Positions 1-6,112 of a stretch of 7,632 nucleotides of DNA are shown here, piece by piece. Source of the stretch: DATAMF01 sp964472565 (GTDB taxonomy: Bacteria > Chloroflexota > Anaerolineae > Aggregatilineales > Aggregatilineaceae). Location of the stretch: positions 1-7,632 of the forward strand of contig CAYYNB010000238.1 of NCBI GenBank assembly GCA_964472565.1, written 5' to 3'. The translations under genes were made by a program, and so were the position numbers. Under the pieces are notes generated by a model, which saw only the letters and a program-made list of their open reading frames with translations, searched no databases and was not told the origin of the DNA. Within the stretch, counting starts at the first letter, position 1; each line of letters opens with the position of its first letter.

Positions 1-704
1 AGCGCTATCGCAAGCTGCGAGCTGTCCGGCGACCACACCGGATAATGTTGTGGAATCCCGCGCGGGCTGAGGGATGAAATATCAAACAACCGGAAACTCA
101 ACCCTAAGTCCAGGTTGAGCAAATACAGTCCTCCAATGCGTGTGCCGTCCGGTTTCAGACTGGGTTCCAGAAAATAAGCGGCCTTCCGTCCATCCGGTGC
201 CCAGTAAATTCGATCCGCTGTCGTAGCGGGCACATCCATAATTTCGACATTCTGCCCATTCGACGGATCGATCAGATACAGCGTCTCAACGCCCGATCCC
301 GTAGGCACCGGCGTTTGTTCCGCTTCAGGTCGGTCCGCTGTATCCTCATTGACGCTGACAATAGCGAACCAGGGGTTGCTCATCCCGCTCCGAATCGCCG
401 ACGGAACTTCAATCGGAGTCCACTGATCGTTCGCAAAACTCACCGGAGTCAAAGGCGTGGCGGTGGGATACGGCGTGTTGCTGGGGGTTGCCGTAATCGT
501 AGGTGACGGTGTAATCGAGGCGGTGGGTGTCAGCGTGGCCGTCTTGGTGATCGTCGGGGTTGCCGTTTTAGTCGCCGTCGCCGAAGCGGTAGCCGTCATG
601 GTGGGGGTGAGTGTTGTCGTCGGGTCGGGCGTTTCCAGTGCCATATTGCAGCCCGCCAGCGCCACAACACAGCCGAGTAGCAGTAAAAGTTGGGTCCGTT
701 TCAT
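1..704 (-). CDS. Secreted lipoprotein with Thr/Pro-rich linker and TolB/PD40-type propeller repeats (C-terminus cut by window edge)
   Basis: The frame is open from an ATG at 704 to base 1, giving 234 complete codons; the C-terminus lies outside the window. The N-terminus is a lipoprotein signal: MKR, a hydrophobic stretch (residues 5-17) and a lipobox LAGC with Cys19 as the lipidated residue. Residues about 25-87 are a low-complexity linker of Thr, Pro, Ala and Ser (TPT, TAT, TPS units), a likely spacer holding the folded part off the membrane or through the envelope. The globular part follows, with motifs typical of TolB/PD40 beta-propeller blades: YWAPDGRKAAYF (about 167-178) and VWSPDSSQLAIA (about 223-234). 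Between them are YLIDPSNGQ and LYLLNLDLG strands. Family knowledge suggests a surface-exposed propeller used for binding; substrate and partner are unknown. The Shine-Dalgarno sequence is weak (GGA 8 bases before the ATG). It is the last visible gene of the leftward cluster but probably has its own promoter. Confidence 0.88.
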   Translation of the reverse strand, partial: MKRTQLLLLLGCVVALAGCNMALETPDPTTTLTPTMTATASATATKTATPTITKTATLTPTASITPSPTITATPSNTPYPTATPLTPVSFANDQWTPIEVPSAIRSGMSNPWFAIVSVNEDTADRPEAEQTPVPTGSGVETLYLIDPSNGQNVEIMDVPATTADRIYWAPDGRKAAYFLEPSLKPDGTRIGGLYLLNLDLGLSFRLFDISSLSPRGIPQHYPVWSPDSSQLAIA

Positions 705-736
705 TTAACTATTCCATATCCAGCCGGTCACGCCTG

Positions 737-765
737 AGCATAATCCAATAAAATTCGCTTTTCAA
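737..765 (-). promoter_or_regulatory. Putative sigma70-type promoter for the lipoprotein gene
   Basis: On the minus strand, TTGAAA (765-760; 5 of 6 to the -35 consensus) is followed after exactly 17 bases by TATGCT (742-737; 4 of 6 to the -10 consensus). A start near 730 would leave a leader of about 26 bases before the ATG at 704. It sits in the 79-base gap after the AlbA_2 gene. I see no hairpin plus T-tract in this gap, so read-through from upstream is also possible. Confidence 0.45.
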
Positions 766-783
766 ACACCGATTTCCCACCGC

Positions 784-2190
784 TCAGGATTGTCGCTTCA
801 AAACATAGTACGATCCGCGTTTCTCGCCCATCTTCAGCAAAATATTTCGTGATACGAGGTCCGCGAAATCGCGCCGGATCGTTTCCGCATGCACATCGGG
901 GAAAAGTTCTTGCAGGTCTTTATTCGTAATTCGTGGATTCTTTTGGTTAATCAGGTAATCAAGCGCATATTCTTGCCGCTGATTCACCGGTTCCCCGCGG
1001 AACACGCCCCCAAACAGTTTGGGTTCGTTGTCTTCCTCACTCGGCTGCTGGTTATACAAGGTGACTCGAAAACCGCCCGATGTCTCTGTGAATCGCGGCC
1101 CCGGCAGATCCGATTCCCGCATCAGCGCCATCACGCGATCCACCCCATACCCCAGCCGCTCGATAAAGCCCAGGTCCGACAGCACCTGCACAATCGCCGA
1201 ATTTCTTGAAAAACGTTCATCAACAATATTATCCACCGTCACCGGGCCGGGTAAATTGCCGGGGCTGGTAATTTCCAACCGGTCACTAAACATATACAAT
1301 CGAATCCCGTCGCCCTGGATGCTGTAATCGCGGTGCGCAACGGCATTGACCACCAGTTCGCGGACGGCTTGGCGTGGGTATTCAAATAATTCGGTACGCG
1401 CCATATTCTCGCCCAGCAGCACACCTTTCCGCAGGTTATCCATCAAAAACGTCTCAACCCGCCGAATCTGCTGTGGCAGCGTGCCCACAATATCCTGCCG
1501 TGTAAACACATCGCCCATCTCTTTTCCGGCAAATCGGGCGGCGGTAATATCCGACCCCCGCACAAAGCGCTGCGGGTCTTTTCCAAACAGTAGAATCCCG
1601 GCATTGGTGGGCCGCAGCTCCCCATCCAGCGGCACCAGGCACCCCCGTTTGAGCAGCACCTGTTCCGCCGACAGTCCGCTCATCCCGCTCAGACTGCTTA
1701 CATAATTCCGCACTTGCTCCCAGTCTAGATCATCTTTGACCGCATAATGGGCGGGTTCGGAATCGAACGACACATCCCCCCGTTCGAGCATCAATCGTCG
1801 AAGTTGCGCCGACGACAACGGCTGATTATGTTCGCCTTGCCGTGTCAGAAATCGCCCATCGACAGCATACACATACGGCATGCCGCGCGGCACTTGCACA
1901 ACCACCATGATGCTGTTTTCAATCGGCAGCATTTGCGGCAGCGGGATGATCAGAGGCGGATCGATCATCAGCGCGGCTTCGAGCACCCGGTTGATCGTGC
2001 CTTCCGGGTCTTCAACCCCCACCGGCTTATTCGTTCTGGGGGCTACTCCCAGCAGCACGACTCCGCCGCGTGTGTTTGCCATTGCCGCCAGCGTTTGGGC
2101 GATCTCGGCAGTAGGTGTCCGTCCGGGCAGGCCCTCTACCATCTCCGACCGCCCATTGTCCAACAATGCCAGGATGTCCTTTTCTTCCAT
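784..2190 (-). CDS. AlbA_2 (Schlafen-like) domain protein with RecG-C/HATPase_c_4-like domain and C-terminal winged helix; putative transcriptional regulator
   Basis: 468 aa from the ATG at 2190. Residues about 9-127 look like an AlbA_2 (divergent AAA_4) domain, with AAMANTRGGVVLLGV (about 35-49), then IDPPLIIPLP, VVVQVPRG and FLTRQGEHNQPLS. A linker with GILLFGKDPQRF (about 198-209) leads to a HATPase_c_4-like domain: RELVVNAVAHRDYS (about 277-290; candidate N-box residues Glu278 and Asn282), DRLEITSPGNLPGP (about 304-317) and ERLGYGVDR (about 344-352). Residues about 403-468 form a DeoR-like winged helix (TNKDLQELF, ETIRRDFADLV). Such proteins are often annotated as transcriptional regulators or, misleadingly, RecG-like helicases; there are no helicase motifs here. 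I preferred this ATG because it lies 10 bases after the lon stop with G-rich GGGGCGAGGT just before it; a TTG at 2226 would add 12 residues overlapping lon. The gene is probably cotranscribed with lon. Its target is unknown. Confidence 0.87.
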   Translation of the reverse strand: MEEKDILALLDNGRSEMVEGLPGRTPTAEIAQTLAAMANTRGGVVLLGVAPRTNKPVGVEDPEGTINRVLEAALMIDPPLIIPLPQMLPIENSIMVVVQVPRGMPYVYAVDGRFLTRQGEHNQPLSSAQLRRLMLERGDVSFDSEPAHYAVKDDLDWEQVRNYVSSLSGMSGLSAEQVLLKRGCLVPLDGELRPTNAGILLFGKDPQRFVRGSDITAARFAGKEMGDVFTRQDIVGTLPQQIRRVETFLMDNLRKGVLLGENMARTELFEYPRQAVRELVVNAVAHRDYSIQGDGIRLYMFSDRLEITSPGNLPGPVTVDNIVDERFSRNSAIVQVLSDLGFIERLGYGVDRVMALMRESDLPGPRFTETSGGFRVTLYNQQPSEEDNEPKLFGGVFRGEPVNQRQEYALDYLINQKNPRITNKDLQELFPDVHAETIRRDFADLVSRNILLKMGEKRGSYYVLKRQS

Positions 2191-2200
2191 ACCTCGCCCC

Positions 2201-4582
2201 CTAACTGGTTGTGCCAGTCGGAACAAATGCGTGTTGGATCACCTCATCCATATGGCTGACCAGCACAATTGTCATCCCCTTCACCAATCGTTTTGGAACT
2301 TCCGCCAAATCCTTTTCGTTGCGCTTCGGCAGGAGCACACTCTTCACGCCAGATCGATGTGCCGCCAGCAGTTTTTCGCGCACGCCCCCAATCGGCAGCA
2401 CCCGCCCACGCAGCGTAATTTCTCCTGTCATCGCCACGTCCCGCCGCACTTTTTGCTGTGTCAGCGCCGAGATCATCGCGGTTGCCAGCGTAATGCCCGC
2501 CGAAGGCCCATCTTTCGGAATCGCGCCCTCTGGCAGATGAACATGAATATCCAGCCGTTCAAATTCATCGGGATCAATATGGAACTGGACCGCGCGTGAG
2601 CGGATATAACTCAGTGCCGCCTGAGCCGACTCTTGCATCACATCGCCCAATTGCCCGGTCAGGGTCAGCATCCCCTTTCCCGGCATTAATTGGACTTCGA
2701 TTGCCATAATATCGCCGCCCGCTTCCGTCCACGCCAATCCGGTTGCCACACCGATCTCATCCTCTTCTTCGGTCAGTGTGGAAATAAACTGCGGAGGCCC
2801 CAGGTATTTATCCAGGCTCTCAGCCGTAATACGTTTGGGGATCGGTTTTTCTTCGGCCACGCGCCGCGCCAGTTTCCGGCAGATCTTGGCGATCTCCCGT
2901 TCCAGGTTTCGCACCCCCGCCTCATATGTATATTCTCGACTGATCAGGCGGATCGTTTCTTCATCAAACCGAATCTTCTGCCCCTCCAGCCCGTGCTGTT
3001 CAAGTTCTCTGGGGATCAGAAATTCTTCAGCGATGCTGAGTTTTTCTTCTTCCACATACCCCGGAAACTCGATCACTTCCATCCGATCCAGCAGCGCGGG
3101 CGGAATCGGATCGAGATAGTTGGCCGTCGTGATAAAAAACACCCGCGACAGGTCATACCCCGTATCAAGATAATGATCGGAATACGCGAAGTTTTGCTCT
3201 GGGTCCAACACTTCAAGCAGGGCCGCCGATGGATCGCCGCGAAAATCTATGCCCAGTTTATCGATCTCATCCAGCATAAACACCGGATTCACCGTTCCGG
3301 CGCGTCGCATCGTCTGGATCACTCGCCCCGGCATCGCCCCGATATAAGTGCGGCGGTGCCCGCGAATTTCCGCCTCATCCCGCACCCCGCCCAGGCTCAC
3401 CCGCACAAATTCTCGTCCGAGCGCTTTGGCGATACTTTTTCCAAGCGACGTTTTCCCGGTTCCCGGCGGTCCCACAAAACACAAAATGGGACTTTTCATT
3501 TTGTCCGGCGCAAGTTTGCGCACTGCGATATGTTCCAGAATACGTTCTTTGGCCTTTGGCAGTCCGAAATGTTCTTCGTCGAGCACCTTAGCCGCATTGA
3601 TAAGATCAAGATTGTCAGTCGTCGTCTTCTGCCAGGGTAAATCCAGCATCCAATCCAGATACGTCCGAATAATGCCCACTTCAGGAGCCATCGGCGGAAT
3701 CATGGCGAGGCGTCCCAATTCCTTAAACGCCTTTTCTCGCACATCATCCGGCATATCCGCATCCGTTATCCGCGCATGCAGTTCCGTTAGTTCCTGTTGA
3801 AATATATCCGTTTCGCCCAATTCGTGTTGGATCACCCGCATCTGTTCGCGCAGAAACAGTTCGCGCTGCCCGCGATCCACTTCCTGCCGTACTTGCGAGT
3901 GAATGCTTTCTTCCAGTTCCAGCACTTCGAGTTCCCGCCCCAACAGTGCGCTCACCCGCCGCAGTCGTTCTGCTGGGTCTACGAGTTCCAGCAGTTCTTG
4001 CCGTTCGGCCAGCGTCAAATTCAGAATCGACGCCGATAAATCAGCCAGCCACCCCGGCTCATCCACGTTTAAAGCATACACATACGCTTCTTCAGGAAGC
4101 TGAGGGTTGAGTTCGACGCATTTCTGAAACAGGCTGAGTGCCGCCCGCATCAAAGCTGTAACCTCGCGTGACTGCGGAACAGTTTCAACCATCGGGCGCG
4201 CTTTCACGCGGTAAATAGGCGTCGTCTGGATAAATTCGACAATCTCCACGCGGCGTCGGCCTTGCGCCAGGGCCGTAGTTCCGCCTTCCGGCAAATGCAT
4301 CAGCCGTCCCAATGCCATTTCCGTCCCCACTTGGAACAGGTCTTCCGGCTTGGGCGTCGCCAGGCTGGCATCTCGTTGCGCCACGCCCAACACGGTATGC
4401 TGTCGGCTTTGCGCTTCTGTAACTGCCAGCACATCCTGTTCCCGGCGCAGAATCAGCGGCGTAACCATATTCGGGTATACCACCATATCGGCCAGCGGAA
4501 TCAGGATAATTTCGATTAACCCCTCGGCATCAGGTGCCGCATCATGAATGTTATAGAAATCGTTCAGGCTGTGCCCAATCAA
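2201..4582 (-). CDS. lon: ATP-dependent serine protease Lon (LonA type)
   Basis: Lon degrades misfolded and selected regulatory proteins in the cytosol as an ATP-driven hexamer. Starting at a TTG at 4582 the product is 793 aa, matching bacterial LonA (E. coli 784). The LON substrate-binding domain begins at about residue 22 (IEIILIPLADMVVYPNMVTPL) and is followed by a helical, partly coiled region to about 320. The AAA+ module has Walker A GPPGTGKT (371-378), Walker B VFMLDEIDK (434-442), sensor-1 in TTANYLD (Asn488), an arginine-finger candidate in DRME (Arg500) and sensor-2 in EAGVRNLER (Arg558). The protease domain has the catalytic dyad Ser694 (PKDGPSAG) and Lys737 (GGVREKLLAAH), 43 residues apart as in E. 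coli. All key residues are present. The TTG is supported by GGAG 8 bases upstream and by lying 1 base after the folC stop. The frame stays open to an ATG at 4726, but that stretch overlaps folC. No CIRCE or other heat-shock operator was seen. Confidence 0.97.
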   Translation of the reverse strand: MIGHSLNDFYNIHDAAPDAEGLIEIILIPLADMVVYPNMVTPLILRREQDVLAVTEAQSRQHTVLGVAQRDASLATPKPEDLFQVGTEMALGRLMHLPEGGTTALAQGRRRVEIVEFIQTTPIYRVKARPMVETVPQSREVTALMRAALSLFQKCVELNPQLPEEAYVYALNVDEPGWLADLSASILNLTLAERQELLELVDPAERLRRVSALLGRELEVLELEESIHSQVRQEVDRGQRELFLREQMRVIQHELGETDIFQQELTELHARITDADMPDDVREKAFKELGRLAMIPPMAPEVGIIRTYLDWMLDLPWQKTTTDNLDLINAAKVLDEEHFGLPKAKERILEHIAVRKLAPDKMKSPILCFVGPPGTGKTSLGKSIAKALGREFVRVSLGGVRDEAEIRGHRRTYIGAMPGRVIQTMRRAGTVNPVFMLDEIDKLGIDFRGDPSAALLEVLDPEQNFAYSDHYLDTGYDLSRVFFITTANYLDPIPPALLDRMEVIEFPGYVEEEKLSIAEEFLIPRELEQHGLEGQKIRFDEETIRLISREYTYEAGVRNLEREIAKICRKLARRVAEEKPIPKRITAESLDKYLGPPQFISTLTEEEDEIGVATGLAWTEAGGDIMAIEVQLMPGKGMLTLTGQLGDVMQESAQAALSYIRSRAVQFHIDPDEFERLDIHVHLPEGAIPKDGPSAGITLATAMISALTQQKVRRDVAMTGEITLRGRVLPIGGVREKLLAAHRSGVKSVLLPKRNEKDLAEVPKRLVKGMTIVLVSHMDEVIQHAFVPTGTTS

Positions 4583-4594
4583 ATCATTTTCTCC
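4579..4594 (-). promoter_or_regulatory. Ribosome binding site and folC/lon translational junction deciding the lon TTG start
   Basis: On the minus strand GGAG (4594-4591) is followed by 8 bases and then TTG (4582-4580), the lon start favoured here. The folC stop TGA (4586-4584) lies between them, so ribosomes ending folC would sit on the lon start. The same GGAG also precedes an ATG (4587-4585), overlapping the folC stop in a third frame, which reads Met-Ile and then stops at TGA (4581-4579). It cannot start lon. No in-frame ATG lies between here and the conserved LON domain start. Confidence 0.6.
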
Positions 4595-5936
4595 GCGTTG
4601 TTGTTGCCAGAACGTGCCCCACCGGAAGTCCACATACCGTCCGCATTTCCCCCACAATAAAGAGCGATCCTGTCGCACATACCAATCCCTCTGGCCCGAC
4701 CAGCTCTTCTGCTCGTGCCAGTGCATCCGCGGTGTGTTCTGCCAGTTCGACTCTTCCGGTGAACCCCATCGCCTCTGCTGCTTGGGCGATCTCTTCGGGA
4801 GCCACCGCGCGCGGATGATCCGCTTTAGTCGCGATCAGATAATCTACAGCGGGCAAAAGGGCATCCAGAATAGCCGTCACATCCTTATCCGCCGACACGC
4901 CAAAAATAAGCGCCAGGGGGCGCTGTGTGAATATCTCCGCTAATGCCTCACCGAGCCGGAAAGCCGACGCGCCATTATGCGCTCCATCCAACACCACCAG
5001 CGGGCGGCGTTCCACAACTTCCAACCGTCCCGGCCAGTCTACATTATGTAATCCTTGCTGGACGCTTCTTTCATCAATCGGCCATCCCATCAGCGCGGTT
5101 GCGGTATCGATGGCTGCCAGTGCAACGGTTGCATTTAATGCCTGGTGTTCTCCAGCCAACGCCGTAAGATATTCCTGTGGGACTTCTTCCGCCCGCCCCG
5201 CCGTGAAATATTGCCCTTCCCAGGTGCATTCCCCCGGCGTGTACAGCCAGTCATGCCCAACCAGCCTCAGCGGTGCTTCTCGTTCTGCCGCCACCTGCAT
5301 CAGCACCTCAAGTGCTTCGGGCGCTTGCGGCGCGCTGACCACCGGCACCCCTGTCTTGATAATGCCTGCCTTTTCGTGTGCAATCGACGCCAGCGAATGT
5401 CCCAGCAGCGCCACATGATCGTAACTGATGCTGGTAATGACCGTCACCAGCGGATCCACCACGTTCGTCGCGTCCAGCCGTCCGCCCAGCCCCACTTCGA
5501 TCACCGCGACATCCACCTGCTCATCCGCGAAATATTGGAAGGCCAGTGCCGTGATCGCTTCAAACCATGTCAAATCAGGCACGCTGTCCAAAATCGGCTT
5601 CATCCGGCTGATCAACGCTGTGAGCTGTTCCTCACGGATCAGTTCATTATTCACCCGAAACCGCTCGCGGAAGTCCTGCAAATGCGGCGATGAAAATAGC
5701 CCGGTCCGCAGCCCTGCCGCCTGGCAAATCGAGGCACACATCGCGGCCACCGAACCTTTGCCTTTTGTTCCGGTCAAGTGAATCACGGGATACCGTGTCT
5801 GGGGGTGCTCCAGCGCTTCCAGAACCCTCAGCGGGCGCTCAAACGCCATCGCCTCGCTGTCATATCGCATATGGCGTTGTGCTTCCCAGTTGATGAACCC
5901 GTACAGATAATCTAACGCGTCTGCGTAGGAGAACAT
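4584..5936 (-). CDS. folC: Bifunctional folylpolyglutamate synthase / dihydrofolate synthase
   Basis: FolC adds glutamate to folates (and in many bacteria to dihydropteroate) using ATP, which retains folate cofactors in the cell. The product is 450 aa, within the usual 420-450 range. Mur-ligase-family motifs appear in order: P-loop GTKGKGS (56-62), FSSPHL (81-86), EVGLGGRLDATN (147-158), SYDHVALLGHSL (171-182), HEKAGIIK (187-194, containing the lysine expected to be carbamylated), GEHQALNA (262-269), WPGRLE (301-306) and LDGAHN (316-321). The C-terminal glutamate-ligase domain runs to the end, with LIFGVSADKD (343-352) and CATGSLFIVGE (420-430). The ATG at 5936 has GAGG four bases upstream, a short spacing. 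Sequence alone cannot separate the monofunctional from the bifunctional form. It is the first gene of the leftward cluster and its stop abuts the lon start. Confidence 0.96.
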   Translation of the reverse strand: MFSYADALDYLYGFINWEAQRHMRYDSEAMAFERPLRVLEALEHPQTRYPVIHLTGTKGKGSVAAMCASICQAAGLRTGLFSSPHLQDFRERFRVNNELIREEQLTALISRMKPILDSVPDLTWFEAITALAFQYFADEQVDVAVIEVGLGGRLDATNVVDPLVTVITSISYDHVALLGHSLASIAHEKAGIIKTGVPVVSAPQAPEALEVLMQVAAEREAPLRLVGHDWLYTPGECTWEGQYFTAGRAEEVPQEYLTALAGEHQALNATVALAAIDTATALMGWPIDERSVQQGLHNVDWPGRLEVVERRPLVVLDGAHNGASAFRLGEALAEIFTQRPLALIFGVSADKDVTAILDALLPAVDYLIATKADHPRAVAPEEIAQAAEAMGFTGRVELAEHTADALARAEELVGPEGLVCATGSLFIVGEMRTVCGLPVGHVLATTTRRK

Positions 5937-5961
5937 TGAACCTCGTCCAAAATAAGGAAAA

Positions 5962-5976
5962 GGCGCTTACCGCGCC
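5962..5976 (-). promoter_or_regulatory. Terminator-like hairpin with U-rich tail in the folC leader (possible attenuator)
   Basis: On the minus strand GGCGC (5976-5972), a 5-base loop GGTAA and GCGCC (5966-5962) form an all-GC stem, immediately followed by TTTTCCTTATTTT. It lies downstream of the putative folC promoter elements and ends about 25 bases before the ATG. The stem is only 5 bp, so it may be a weak terminator or attenuator, or have no role. I found no leader peptide or known riboswitch core. Confidence 0.3.
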
Positions 5977-5981
5977 CGCTA

Positions 5982-6029
5982 ATTATCCCACATATCCCAC
6001 ATACTACCGCTTAAAATCCCACCTTACAA
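5982..6029 (-). promoter_or_regulatory. Putative promoter(s) for the folC-lon-AlbA_2 cluster
   Basis: On the minus strand TTGTAA (6029-6024; 4 of 6 to the -35 consensus), 17 bases and TAGTAT (6006-6001; 4 of 6 to the -10 consensus) form one candidate. A second, extended -10 type candidate is TGG followed by GATAAT (5990-5982; 5 of 6). Either would serve folC at 5936. The start site cannot be chosen from sequence alone. Confidence 0.4.
5984..6001. repeat. Perfect tandem 9-bp repeat TATCCCACA x2 in the divergent promoter region
   Basis: TATCCCACA occurs twice head to tail (5984-5992 and 5993-6001). On the minus strand it reads as two TGTGGGATA units lying between and over the two candidate folC -10 elements. 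A third TGGGAT core sits 22 bases upstream on the minus strand (6021-6016). It could be an operator, but a short chance duplication is equally possible. Confidence 0.4.
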
Positions 6030-6078
6030 GGGTTAATTGGGCGATTGCCTGACAACCCTGGTACGAGACGCCAAGCCG

Positions 6079-6087
6079 TGTCATAAT
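6079..6087 (+). promoter_or_regulatory. Putative extended -10 promoter for the surface protein gene
   Basis: TGT followed by CATAAT (6082-6087; 5 of 6 to the -10 consensus) fits an extended -10 element. No good -35 lies at 16-18 bases. Transcription would start near 6094. GGGAGG (6099-6104) follows as a strong Shine-Dalgarno 8 bases before the ATG at 6113, so the leader would be only about 19 bases long. Confidence 0.4.
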
Positions 6088-6112
6088 CGCCCCGACTTGG
6101 GAGGATACTGGA

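Noticed and set aside
457..708. Plus-strand frame encoding a Val/Ala/Gly-rich, membrane-like 83-aa peptide
   Set aside because: It is the antisense reading of the Thr/Pro-rich linker of the lipoprotein; the valine richness follows from complementing ACN codons. No Shine-Dalgarno is seen, and the minus-strand frame has a clear lipobox and PD40 motifs.
784..2190. Annotation as an ATP-dependent DNA helicase RecG
   Set aside because: No helicase Walker A, DEXH or OB-fold wedge domain is present. Only the C-terminal HATPase_c_4-like region, historically labelled RecG-like, matches.
2191..2226. Alternative TTG start for the AlbA_2 protein at 2226
   Set aside because: It overlaps the end of lon and adds 12 residues outside the domain. 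The ATG at 2190 lies just after the lon stop with a G-rich sequence before it. The TTG cannot be fully excluded.
1880..2599. Plus-strand open frame (239 aa) spanning the AlbA_2/lon junction
   Set aside because: It is antisense to two well-supported genes, with no recognisable motif and an unnatural composition.
2690..3640. Long plus-strand open frame (316 aa) inside lon
   Set aside because: It lies antisense to the conserved AAA+ part of Lon, has an Arg/His/Phe-rich composition typical of an antisense shadow, and shows no recognisable domain.
4583..4726. Upstream extension of the lon frame to an ATG at 4726 (48 extra residues)
   Set aside because: The extension lies entirely within the folC coding region, reads as Trp/Arg/Gln-rich non-Lon sequence, and would give an atypically long N-terminus. 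The TTG at 4582 has a better-placed Shine-Dalgarno.
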